From Nitriliruptoraceae bacterium (GTDB lineage: Bacteria; Actinomycetota; Nitriliruptoria; Nitriliruptorales; Nitriliruptoraceae), in contig SKSM01000048.1 in assembly GCA_007122985.1 (NCBI GenBank), forward strand, positions 1 to 39,028: a stretch of 39,028 nt of DNA. Direction: 5' to 3'. Shown in pieces: positions 1 through 9,138 of the stretch (the first letter of the stretch is position 1; every line of letters begins with the position of its first letter). The notes beneath the pieces are model-generated. The model had not been told where the DNA came from. It saw only the letters and a list, made by a program, of their open reading frames with translations, and made no database searches. A program made the translations under genes and the position numbers.

Positions 1-786
1 AGCGGTCGCGCCCGCGGCCGGAACGCTCAGACCGACGGCCTGCGTGCCGTACAGCGGCAGGTAGGTGATGATCGCCGCCAAGCTGGCTCCCATCAGCGCT
101 GCGTACGCCGTCAACCAGCGCACCAGTCGGGGTAGCCGCCGGTCCGAGCCGTTCGCCGGCTTTCCCTGCGCTCGCCGTGGTGCGGCGGGCAGCGTCCAAC
201 GCGACAGGGCGACGCCGGTCAGGGCAACCGCGGCGACGACGAGCAGGACCGTGCGCCAGCCCACCAGCAGCGCTGCGGTCGGGAGCACACCTCCGGCCAC
301 GGCGGCACTCACCTGGACACCGGACTGCTTGGCCCCCAGCAGCACGCCCTGCCGGCCACGGGGGACCCCGGCCGCGACCAGCTGGTTGGTTGCCGGATTG
401 CTGATGGCCAGCGGCACGGCGGCACCGGCCGAAGCGGCCACCAGCCACCCGAAACCGGGGGAGGCGGCCATGCCGACCAGCGCCGCTGCGCTGCAACCGA
501 ACAGGACGACGAGCATCGTACGGCCGCCGAACCGATCGACCATCGCGCCCATGCGGGCCGAGAGGACCACGCCGACCGCGAAGTAGGCGGAACTCAGCGT
601 CCCGAGCTGGACGGGTGAGAGGCCGAGGTCGTCGATCAGGATCGGCCCGAGGGCTCCGAGCGTGAACTGCGTCAGATTGCCCATCGCCATGGCGAACGTG
701 AGCGTGATGCCGATCGTCAGCGGTGACACGCGGCGGCGTCGCGCCACGCCGGTTGGGCCGCGTTGGCCGTCCGACTGTGCGGTCAT
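1..786 (-). CDS. MFS transporter, partial (C-terminus outside window)
   Basis: The minus-strand frame stays open from the window edge to an ATG at 786, giving 262 residues of an integral membrane protein. It has the major facilitator pattern: a hydrophobic first helix after a basic N-terminus, then the loop 2-3 region ARMGAMVDRFGGR, which matches the family G-x-x-x-D-R-x-G-R-R type motif, and several further hydrophobic helices. The C-terminal half is missing because the window ends. Another in-frame ATG lies 7 codons upstream (807) and neither start has a clear ribosome binding site. The gene is divergent from the DUF2848 gene and shares an AT-rich palindromic box with it, so it probably carries a substrate or product of the island. 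The substrate cannot be told from sequence. Confidence 0.88.
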   Translation of the reverse strand, partial: MTAQSDGQRGPTGVARRRRVSPLTIGITLTFAMAMGNLTQFTLGALGPILIDDLGLSPVQLGTLSSAYFAVGVVLSARMGAMVDRFGGRTMLVVLFGCSAAALVGMAASPGFGWLVAASAGAAVPLAISNPATNQLVAAGVPRGRQGVLLGAKQSGVQVSAAVAGGVLPTAALLVGWRTVLLVVAAVALTGVALSRWTLPAAPRRAQGKPANGSDRRLPRLVRWLTAYAALMGASLAAIITYLPLYGTQAVGLSVPAAGATA

Positions 787-885
787 GCTGCGACGGTCCG
801 TGCCCATCGTCCAACGCGCGGGCCGACCGTCGTCGACGCCACGTCGCCACCCCAGGCCATGGTCGATTCCCGGATCGCAAGGGAG

Positions 886-901
886 TATATGTTATAACAT
901 C
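886..901. promoter_or_regulatory. AT-rich palindromic box A (putative operator/promoter)
   Basis: Positions 889-900 read ATGTTATAACAT, a perfect 12-bp palindrome in DNA of about 70% GC. The core ATATGTTAT (887-895) recurs in the other boxes of this window. It lies about 100 bp from the starts of both divergent genes (MFS at 786, DUF2848 at 1006). It may be a repressor site, a promoter -10 region, or both. Confidence 0.6.
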
Positions 902-1005
902 TGCGGGAATCGTTGCCGTCTGCAGCAGCGTCCGGCACGCGGTGTCTGGCGCTGCCGCGCTGGCTGCGCAACTCGACCCGATCGCGACGAGCATGGGGAG
1001 GCATC

Positions 1006-1692
1006 ATGGAGTTGGACGTCTGGTCACAGGGAACGTTCGCGCGGACGATCGTCCCCGTGCGGCGGCTGCTGATCGCCGGGTTCACGGGGCGCGATCAGGA
1101 CGCCGTCACGGCGCACGTCGAGGAGCTCAAGGAGCACGGCATCGCGGGACCCAAGCGGGTGCCGAGCCTGTTCGCCGGCGTTCCCGCCCGCGTGACCACC
1201 TCGGGGAGCATCGTCGTCCACGGAGACCGGACATCGGGCGAGGCCGAGTTCGTCGTAACCCGGATCGACGGGCAGGTCCTCGTCGGTGTCGGCTCCGACC
1301 ACACCGACCGCGAGCTCGAGGCGCACTCGATCATCAAGTCCAAGCAGGTCTGTGAGAAGCCGGTCGGCTCGGTCTGGTGGCGGGCCGACGACCTGCTCGA
1401 CCACTGGGACGAGCTCGAATTGCGTGCGACGGCCTGGACACCGGATGGCGAGGAGACCGAGTACCAGTCCGGCTCCGTGGCGGCCATGCTCTCGCTCGAC
1501 GACCTGCTCGAGGAGGTCGAGAACCGTGTCGGCGCGATCGACGGCGACGTGCTCTACTCCGGCACGCTCCCCCTGCTCACCGACGACTTCGTCTGTGGCC
1601 CCAGGTTCCGCTCCGAGCTGATCGATCCGGTGCTCAACCGCACCCTGACCTGCGACTACGTCGTCGAACAGCTGCCGGTGCTCGACGACTGA
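1006..1692 (+). CDS. DUF2848 family protein
   Basis: This 228-residue protein resembles the DUF2848 family, thought to be related to the fumarylacetoacetate-hydrolase fold; its reaction is not established. Recognisable features are LLIAGFTGRD near residues 22-31, the segment VGVGSDHTDRELE in the middle, SKQVCEKPVGSVWW after it, and a conserved acidic C-terminal half. The ATG at 1006 follows GGGGAGG by 4 nt, so it is preferred over longer frames. The gene stands alone, ends at a strong hairpin, and is divergent from the MFS transporter behind box A. Its place among catabolic genes suggests a hydrolase or lyase acting on a ring-opened intermediate, which is inference. Confidence 0.85.
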   Translation: MELDVWSQGTFARTIVPVRRLLIAGFTGRDQDAVTAHVEELKEHGIAGPKRVPSLFAGVPARVTTSGSIVVHGDRTSGEAEFVVTRIDGQVLVGVGSDHTDRELEAHSIIKSKQVCEKPVGSVWWRADDLLDHWDELELRATAWTPDGEETEYQSGSVAAMLSLDDLLEEVENRVGAIDGDVLYSGTLPLLTDDFVCGPRFRSELIDPVLNRTLTCDYVVEQLPVLDD

Positions 1693-1711
1693 CGTCGGGC
1701 CGCCACCGGCC

Positions 1712-1738
1712 GGGTCCGGGCCATCATGGCCCGGACCC
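1712..1738. terminator. Bidirectional terminator hairpin
   Basis: GGGTCCGGGCCA and its exact reverse complement form a perfect 12-bp stem with a TCA loop, 20 bp after the DUF2848 stop and about 45 bp beyond the stop of the convergent acyl-CoA dehydrogenase gene. There is no T-tract, as is common in high-GC actinobacteria. Confidence 0.75.
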
Positions 1739-1742
1739 CGTC

Positions 1743-1799
1743 GTCAGTCCCACCACCGGTTGTCAGTCCCACCACCGGTCGTCAGTCCCACCACAGGTC
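1743..1799. repeat. Three tandem 19-bp repeats at the acyl-CoA dehydrogenase stop
   Basis: Units 1743-1761, 1762-1780 and 1781-1799 each read GTCAGTCCCACCACMGGTY. The third unit covers the last codons and stop of the acyl-CoA dehydrogenase (Trp-Trp-Asp-stop on the minus strand). The other two are near-perfect copies of that gene end lying in its 3' untranslated region. It looks like slippage or tandem duplication; there are no spacers, so this is not CRISPR. Confidence 0.85.
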
Positions 1800-2945
1800 G
1801 TGGCCGATGACCGCCTTGGCGATGAGGTTCTGCTGCACCTGGCTGGTTCCCTCGACGATGGTCAGCTGCTTGGAGTCGCGGTAGTACAGCTCGAGGGGGT
1901 GGTCCTCGGTGTAGCCGGCGGCCCCGAGCATCTGCAGGCACTCACTGGCGGCACGGACGGCCAGTTCGGTCGCGCGGTACTTGGCCATCGACAGTTGGCC
2001 CATGTGCTGGATGTCGTGCTGGCCGTGGTCGACCATCATCGCGGCACGGTAGGTCAGCAGCCGGCAGGCCTCGATCTCCGCAGCGAGATTGGCGATCATC
2101 CACTGGATGCCCTGGAAGTCGGCGATCGTCTGGCCGAACGCCGGGCGGTCCTTGACGTACTCGGTCGCGTACATCAACGCGCCCTCCGCCAGGCCGATGC
2201 CCCGGGCGCCCACGATCGGCCGCATCGAGTTGAGGGCGAACATCGCGTTCTTGAAGCCGTCGCGGCCGAGGGCGACGATGTTCTCCTTGGGGACCCACGC
2301 GCCGTCGTAGACGATCTCGCAGGTGGGGACGCCACGGACGCCGAGCTTCTTGTCGATGCTCCCGACCGAGACCCCCGGCTCCTCGGCCTCGACGATGAAG
2401 GCGCCGAAACCGTCATGGCCGGCCTCGAGGTCGGTCCGGGCGAAGACGAGGTACCAGTCGGCGACGGTGCCGCCCGAGATCCAGGACTTGGTGCCGGTGA
2501 TGCGGTAGCCGTCACCGTCCGGCTCGGCGCGGGTGGTCTGGCCGGCGACGTCCGAGCCGGCATGCGGCTCGCTCAGGGTGAACGCGCCGCGGCGCTCGCC
2601 GGTGGCCGTTGTCTGCACGTAGCGCCGCTTCTGATCGTCCGTCCCGGCGATGATGATCGGTGAGGTGGGCAGGCGGCTCAGCAGCAGGATCAGGGCCGAG
2701 GCGTTGCAGTACTTGGCGACCTCCTCGATGGCGAGCACCAGTCCGAGCGCGCCGGCGCCGTTGCCGCCATACTCCTCGGGGATCGCACAGGCGAGCAGCC
2801 CCGCGTCGGCGAACAGTCGGAAGGTGTCCTCTGGATACTCGCCGCTGCTGTCGAGCTCACGTGCGCGTGGCTGGACGTGGTCCTGCGCCATGCGGCGCAC
2901 CACCTTCTGCAGTTCCTGGTGCTCGGGGGAGAGTTCGAAGTCCAT
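1782..2945 (-). CDS. Acyl-CoA dehydrogenase
   Basis: This 387-residue protein has the normal family length and all three acyl-CoA dehydrogenase domains. The N-terminal helical domain is followed by the middle beta domain with FTLSEPHAGSD near residues 142-152 (FAD/acyl-CoA contact) and TKSWISGG. The C-terminal helical domain includes MLGAAGYTEDHPLE and IVEGTSQVQ, whose glutamate is the expected catalytic base. It oxidises an acyl-CoA to the 2-enoyl-CoA and passes electrons to ETF. No cognate ETF or CoA ligase is in the window. The ATG at 2945 is only 36 bp from box B, and the ribosome binding site is weak. It is divergent from the CoxG-like gene, with which it presumably shares control. Confidence 0.95.
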   Translation of the reverse strand: MDFELSPEHQELQKVVRRMAQDHVQPRARELDSSGEYPEDTFRLFADAGLLACAIPEEYGGNGAGALGLVLAIEEVAKYCNASALILLLSRLPTSPIIIAGTDDQKRRYVQTTATGERRGAFTLSEPHAGSDVAGQTTRAEPDGDGYRITGTKSWISGGTVADWYLVFARTDLEAGHDGFGAFIVEAEEPGVSVGSIDKKLGVRGVPTCEIVYDGAWVPKENIVALGRDGFKNAMFALNSMRPIVGARGIGLAEGALMYATEYVKDRPAFGQTIADFQGIQWMIANLAAEIEACRLLTYRAAMMVDHGQHDIQHMGQLSMAKYRATELAVRAASECLQMLGAAGYTEDHPLELYYRDSKQLTIVEGTSQVQQNLIAKAVIGHDLWWD

Positions 2946-2980
2946 CGTGTGCGTTCACCCGGTCGACGACATGGTTGTGA

Positions 2981-2994
2981 ATAACATATATCAT
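2981..2994. promoter_or_regulatory. AT-rich box B between acyl-CoA dehydrogenase and coxG-like gene
   Basis: The sequence ATAACATATATCAT contains, on the minus strand, the core ATATGTTAT identical to box A (2981-2989). It is an imperfect palindrome matching at 5 of 7 positions. It lies 36 bp from the acyl-CoA dehydrogenase start and 34 bp from the coxG-like start, a usual place for a shared operator or overlapping promoters. Confidence 0.6.
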
Positions 2995-3022
2995 CTTGCG
3001 TCCCCACTGGGAGGTCCGACAC

Positions 3023-3688
3023 GTGCGTCTTGAAAACGAGTTCGAGGTCAATGCTCCGGTCGAGCAGGTCTGGCAGGTGCTCGAGGATGTGCCGCGCGTC
3101 GCGCGGTGCATGCCGGGCGCCGAGCTGATCTCCTCCGACGGCAATCAGCACGAGGGCACCGTCAAGGCACGCCTCGGGCCGATGCGGGTGACCTACCAGG
3201 GCACGGCGACCGTGACCGAGCTCGACAGCTCGGCCCACCGTGCGGCGATGACCGCCGAGGGGCGCGAGACCCGCGGACAGGGCCGGGCGAAGGCCGAGGT
3301 CAGCCTCAGCGCTGAGGAGCAGGACGGCCGCACCAAGGTCGCGATCGTCACCGACCTCGACATCACCGGCCGGGTCGCCCAGTTCGGTCGGGGCCTGCTC
3401 GAGGACGTCTCGACCCAGCTCATCGACGACTTCGCGGCGCAGCTCGAGCGTGAGGTCGTCGGCGCCGGCGCGGAGCCGGCCGCCGCAGCGGCGCCTGGAG
3501 CAGACGCTGCCCCGGCCGACGACCGTGGTCCGACGACGCCGTCCGCGCCGTCGACCTCCCCGAACGGTGCGTCCGATGCGATCGACGTCGGCTCGCTGCT
3601 GTCCACGGTTGCTGCCCGACCCGCGGTGGCCTTCAGTGGCGGGGTGCTGCTCGGACTGCTCCTCGGCTGGCTGTTCGGGCGTCGCTGA
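3023..3688 (+). CDS. coxG: CoxG-like SRPBCC protein with C-terminal membrane anchor
   Basis: This 221-residue protein starts with an SRPBCC/CoxG domain (about residues 1-150). It includes the family-typical VNAPVEQVWQVLEDVPRVA and CMPGAEL near the N-terminus and a DITGRVAQFGRGLLEDV segment. An Ala/Pro-rich linker follows, then one hydrophobic helix ending in RR at the very C-terminus, so the domain is tethered to the inner face of the membrane. In CO dehydrogenase systems CoxG helps recruit the molybdenum enzyme to the membrane. Here it probably serves the CoxMSL-type hydroxylase 10 kb away. GTG at 3023 is chosen because GGGAGG lies 8 nt upstream; the longer frame would run into box B. It converges with the E1 gene, with only 9 bp between stops. 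Confidence 0.85.
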   Translation: MRLENEFEVNAPVEQVWQVLEDVPRVARCMPGAELISSDGNQHEGTVKARLGPMRVTYQGTATVTELDSSAHRAAMTAEGRETRGQGRAKAEVSLSAEEQDGRTKVAIVTDLDITGRVAQFGRGLLEDVSTQLIDDFAAQLEREVVGAGAEPAAAAAPGADAAPADDRGPTTPSAPSTSPNGASDAIDVGSLLSTVAARPAVAFSGGVLLGLLLGWLFGRR

Positions 3689-3697
3689 GTACGGCGA

Positions 3698-5944
<2,247 letters not shown>

Positions 5945-5983
5945 GTCCTGCCTCCGTCCACGGCACCGGATGTCTTCAACTGC

Positions 5984-5993
5984 ATATCATATT
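5984..5993. promoter_or_regulatory. AT-rich box C upstream of the E1 gene
   Basis: On the minus strand this reads ATATGATAT followed by GCA; it differs from the core of boxes A and B at one position. It sits in the 62-bp gap between the alpha/beta hydrolase stop and the E1 start, 40 bp from the latter, suggesting separate initiation for E1. Confidence 0.55.
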
Positions 5994-6006
5994 CGGCTGG
6001 CCCGCC

Positions 6007-6819
6007 CTAGCTCGCTGAGGTCCCGGCCTGACCTGCCGTCGAGGTGGCAGGTGGTGTGTGTGCAGCGAGATGGGCACGCACGAGGCGGGCGATCGGCTCC
6101 GGTTGCTCGACGACCGCCAGGTGCCCGGCGTCCTCGACGATCTCGAGTCGTGCTCCGGGGATCGCGTCGCGGATGCGGCGGGCGTCCGAGGGTGGCGTGG
6201 CCACGTCGTCGGCGCCGGCGATCACCAGGGTCGGTGCGGTGATCCGTGGGAGATCTGCCACGAGGTCGACGTCGGCGAGCACCTCGCAGCAGGCGGCGTA
6301 GCCCTCCACCGACGTGGTCGCGAGCTGCTCGCGGAGTCCATCGGTCTCGTCGGGACGGCTGGAGCGGAATCCTGCCGTCAGCCAGCGCTCGACTGCGGCA
6401 TCGGCGATCTGGTCCAGGCCGTGCGCACGCACCGTGGCGGCCCGTTCGTGCCATGCGTCGGGCGAGCCGGGACGGGCGGAGGTGCAGATCAGCGTCAGGC
6501 TGTCGACGCGGTGAGGTGCGTCGAGGGCGGCCCGCACGGCGATCATCGCACCGAGTGAGGTTGCGACCAGGTGTGCGGTCGGTGCCCCGACCGCGTCGAG
6601 CAGCCCGATCAGTTCCGTGCCCAGCCCGGAGAGGCGCAGCTCGTGCTCGGCGGCGGGTGAGCGTCCATGCCCGGGAAGGTCGTACCGGACGACGCGGTGG
6701 TCCGGAGTGAGCAGGGGCAGGAAGGTGTCCCAGATGGCGGTCGTCGTTCCGAGCGAGTTTCCGAGGACCACGGTCGGCGCCCCCGACGGGCCCTCGACGT
6801 CGTAGGTGAGCAGGTCCAT
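6007..6819 (-). CDS. Alpha/beta hydrolase, 3-oxoadipate enol-lactonase-like
   Basis: This 270-residue single-domain alpha/beta hydrolase resembles PcaD-type enol-lactonases: VVLGNSLGTTTAIWD near 17-31 (oxyanion region), YDLPGHGRS at 46-54, the nucleophile elbow VATSLGAMI with Ser88, an aspartate at 204/205 in IAGADDVATPP, and His233 in EDAGHLA. The elbow reads A-x-S-x-G instead of the usual G-x-S-x-G, which is tolerated in the family. It probably hydrolyses an ester, lactone or C-C bond in an intermediate of the island; strict lactonase activity cannot be claimed. Box D lies between it and the divergent TRAP operon. Confidence 0.88.
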   Translation of the reverse strand: MDLLTYDVEGPSGAPTVVLGNSLGTTTAIWDTFLPLLTPDHRVVRYDLPGHGRSPAAEHELRLSGLGTELIGLLDAVGAPTAHLVATSLGAMIAVRAALDAPHRVDSLTLICTSARPGSPDAWHERAATVRAHGLDQIADAAVERWLTAGFRSSRPDETDGLREQLATTSVEGYAACCEVLADVDLVADLPRITAPTLVIAGADDVATPPSDARRIRDAIPGARLEIVEDAGHLAVVEQPEPIARLVRAHLAAHTPPATSTAGQAGTSAS

Positions 6820-7136
6820 GGGCGCTCCTGCCGTTGTGGCTCCAGACGGCCGGTCCAGATGGTCGCGGTCAGTCGGTGGTAGGTCCGGGGTCTGCGGTCA
6901 CGGTTGCCACCGCGAGCCTACGACCGGAGTCGCACTTCAACCGTATTCTGTATTACGCTGGCTGCGGGAGCGGTCCGGTTTCGACCTCGGCGCTGGCTCG
7001 ACGGTTGGGACACCTGACAGACCGCTCTGTGGCCGGGAGCAGCCGATTCCCTCAATTGCCCGATCTAGGTTGCCAACGACGGTCCATACCGCGAGAAGGA
7101 CCGACCACGAGACCTACCACTATGGGAGGAACCACG
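6820..7136. other. 317-bp divergent intergenic region
   Basis: This non-coding stretch separates the alpha/beta hydrolase (minus) from dctP (plus). It holds box D and the dctP ribosome binding site GGGAGGA (7124-7130). I see no credible small gene or RNA in it. Confidence 0.6.
6943..6956. promoter_or_regulatory. AT-rich box D (TRAP operon / hydrolase)
   Basis: GTATTCTGTATTAC contains ATTCTGTAT (6945-6953), which keeps the AT-N4-TAT pattern shared by all boxes. On the minus strand it reads ATACAGAAT, close to boxes F and G. It lies about 180 bp before dctP and 125 bp before the hydrolase start. Confidence 0.45.
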
Positions 7137-8288
7137 ATGCAGGTGCAACATCTTGCCGGACGACGGCCGCGCGGCCGGGCACGGGTGATCGGAGCGAGCC
7201 TGGCCGCAGCGCTGCTGGCTCTGACCGCGTGCACCAACGGCGCCCTCGACGAGGAAGAGGCGGAGATCACCCTCGATGACGAGGACGATGACGTCGCCGC
7301 CGCCGATGACGAGGGCGAGACGTGGGACTGGACGCTGCAGTCCTACTCGATCGCCGGAACCGAGGCACACGACTACGTCGAGGACTGGGCGGACCGGGTC
7401 AACCGCCTGAGCGAGGGACGCATCAACATCGACGTGCAGCCCGGTGGTGCGATCGTCGGCTATCCGGAGATGCGCGAGGCGCTCACCGACGGGGTGCTCG
7501 ACATCGCCGTGAACGCCAGCGGCTTCTTCATGGGCGACGACCCGGCGTTCGCCGCCTGGTACAACATGCCGGTGCTGCCGCAGGACGACCCGGAGCTCGC
7601 CCGGTACCTCGCCCGCCAGTGGGTCTACGAGTGGGACGGCCTCGAGCTCGCCCGTGAGCTCTACGAGCCGTTCGACATCCACACCATCGGTGCGGTGATG
7701 GTGATGAACGAGCCGGTGCACTCCCTGGAGCCGCTCGAGTCGATCGAGGACTTCGAGGGCAAGGTCTTCCGTGCAGCACCGGGCCTCACCGGCGCGATGT
7801 TCGAGGCGGTCGGCGCCGAGTGGCAGTCGATGCCAGGCGGCGAGATCTACACCGCGCTCGACACTGGGGTCATCGACGGAGCCGAGTTCGTCGGGTTCAC
7901 CGAGAACTTCGGGCTCGGGCTGCACGAGGTCGCCCCCTACGCGCAGTACCCGGCGTTCCACAGCCAGGTGCCGATCGTCGACGTCTCCATCCGGACCGGG
8001 ATCTGGGAGGAGCTGCCCGAGCACCTGCAGCTGATGCTCGAGGACTCCGTGCGGTGGCTGGACATGAAGCTCGACCACGCGATCCAGCTGCGTGACTACG
8101 AGATGATGGAGGTGCTCGAGGCGGAGCACGGTGTCACCATCACCGAGCTCAACGAAGAGGACAAGGCCCGAGTGCGCGAACTCGCTTTCGAGCAGGCAGA
8201 GGCCTGGGCGGACCAGAGCGAGCTCTCCGCACGCTTCGTCGAGTCGATGTTCGAGTTCCTCGAGTTCACCGGGCACCTCGACGAGTAG
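7137..8288 (+). CDS. dctP: TRAP transporter solute-binding lipoprotein (DctP/TakP-like)
   Basis: This 383-residue extracytoplasmic receptor has a signal peptide with lipobox LTAC (Cys32). A very acidic linker (about residues 36-63, runs of Asp and Glu) follows, then the DctP family-7 fold. Family features include GYPEMREALTDGVLDIA, EDFEGKVFRAAPG, GGEIYTALDTGVIDGAEFVG and a late aromatic PAFHSQVP segment. TakP-type receptors usually bind 2-oxo or other small carboxylates. The acidic linker probably keeps the domain extended from the membrane and fits an organism with an acidic, salt-adapted surface. ATG at 7137 follows GGGAGGA at a good distance. The gene is first of a dctP-dctQ-dctM-DAO-OCD run. 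Confidence 0.93.
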   Translation: MQVQHLAGRRPRGRARVIGASLAAALLALTACTNGALDEEEAEITLDDEDDDVAAADDEGETWDWTLQSYSIAGTEAHDYVEDWADRVNRLSEGRINIDVQPGGAIVGYPEMREALTDGVLDIAVNASGFFMGDDPAFAAWYNMPVLPQDDPELARYLARQWVYEWDGLELARELYEPFDIHTIGAVMVMNEPVHSLEPLESIEDFEGKVFRAAPGLTGAMFEAVGAEWQSMPGGEIYTALDTGVIDGAEFVGFTENFGLGLHEVAPYAQYPAFHSQVPIVDVSIRTGIWEELPEHLQLMLEDSVRWLDMKLDHAIQLRDYEMMEVLEAEHGVTITELNEEDKARVRELAFEQAEAWADQSELSARFVESMFEFLEFTGHLDE

Positions 8289-8308
8289 TTCCCAGCAGCT
8301 GATGATCA

Positions 8309-8345
8309 CGGCCGGGCGAGCGGCCAAGCTCCGCTCGCCCGGCCG
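8309..8345. terminator. 15-bp perfect hairpin after dctP (attenuator/mRNA stabiliser)
   Basis: CGGCCGGGCGAGCGG and its exact reverse complement (8331-8345) flank a 7-nt loop, 20 bp beyond the dctP stop. There is no T-tract. Such structures between a binding-protein gene and its membrane-subunit genes commonly raise expression of the former by partial termination or by protecting the 3' end. The rest of the 277-bp gap to dctQ shows no gene. Confidence 0.8.
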
Positions 8346-8565
8346 TCCAGCGGCCGCTTCCCGTGGCATCGACCAAGCAGCGTCACCCTCCGGCCGTGAG
8401 GACCGTTGCCGTCGCTGTGCGGACGGTCTGTAGGGTTCGAGCCGATGTTGCTCGTCGAGGTGTGATCCGTCGGGGAAGGCGCTGACGGGCCCCCGGGCTG
8501 CACTCGGACGACACGGTCGGAGTAGGTTTCACCTTCCGCCCCGCCTGCGAACGGAGCGATGCTCC

Positions 8566-9138
8566 ATGGAGCGCTTCCTGCGTGTGATCGACGGAATCTC
8601 CGAGTACTCCGGACGGATCTTCTCGGTGACGGTGCTCATCGCGACCGTCGTCGTCATCTTCGAAGTCGTCATGCGCTACGTGTTCGTCTCCCCGACGGCC
8701 TGGGGCTTTGAACTGCCGATCATCCTCGCGGGCGCGAGCTATCTGCTCAGTGGCGCCTACGCGGAGAAGCACGGTGCACACATCCAGGTCGACCTCCTCT
8801 ACGCGCGGTGGTCCCCCCGTACCCGGGCGCTCGTCGATGTGCTGACCTCGCCGATCGTTCTGGGCAGTCTGGCGGTCATCGCCTGGTACGGGTTCGACTG
8901 GTCCTTGGCTGCATACGAGGCGGGAACCCGGACGGGGACCGCCTGGAACCCGGTGGTCTGGCCGATGCGCATGCTCATCCCGCTCGGGGCCGTCCTGCTG
9001 CTCCTGCAGGGGATCGCGGGCTTGATGCGCAGTCTGCGCGTCCTGCTCGGGCGCGCCGAGCCGGAGCCGCAGCCGGACCAGGTGGAGCAGACGCAGACAA
9101 ACGACGACGGACACACGACCGCGGAGGGTCAGTCATGA
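8566..9138 (+). CDS. dctQ: TRAP transporter small permease subunit
   Basis: This 190-residue protein has four predicted membrane helices, the normal size and topology of DctQ. Family features are the first helix ending in VVMRYVF, a WGFELP motif at the second helix, the loop KHGAHIQVDLLYA, and a last helix before a hydrophilic Gln/Glu-rich tail. It pairs with DctM to form the sodium-dependent permease that takes substrate from the DctP receptor. Its stop overlaps the dctM start (ATGA), so the two are translationally coupled. Confidence 0.93.
   Translation: MERFLRVIDGISEYSGRIFSVTVLIATVVVIFEVVMRYVFVSPTAWGFELPIILAGASYLLSGAYAEKHGAHIQVDLLYARWSPRTRALVDVLTSPIVLGSLAVIAWYGFDWSLAAYEAGTRTGTAWNPVVWPMRMLIPLGAVLLLLQGIAGLMRSLRVLLGRAEPEPQPDQVEQTQTNDDGHTTAEGQS

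Noticed and set aside
1743-1799. Short CRISPR array
   Set aside because: The three 19-bp units are directly contiguous with no spacers and derive from the adjacent gene end.
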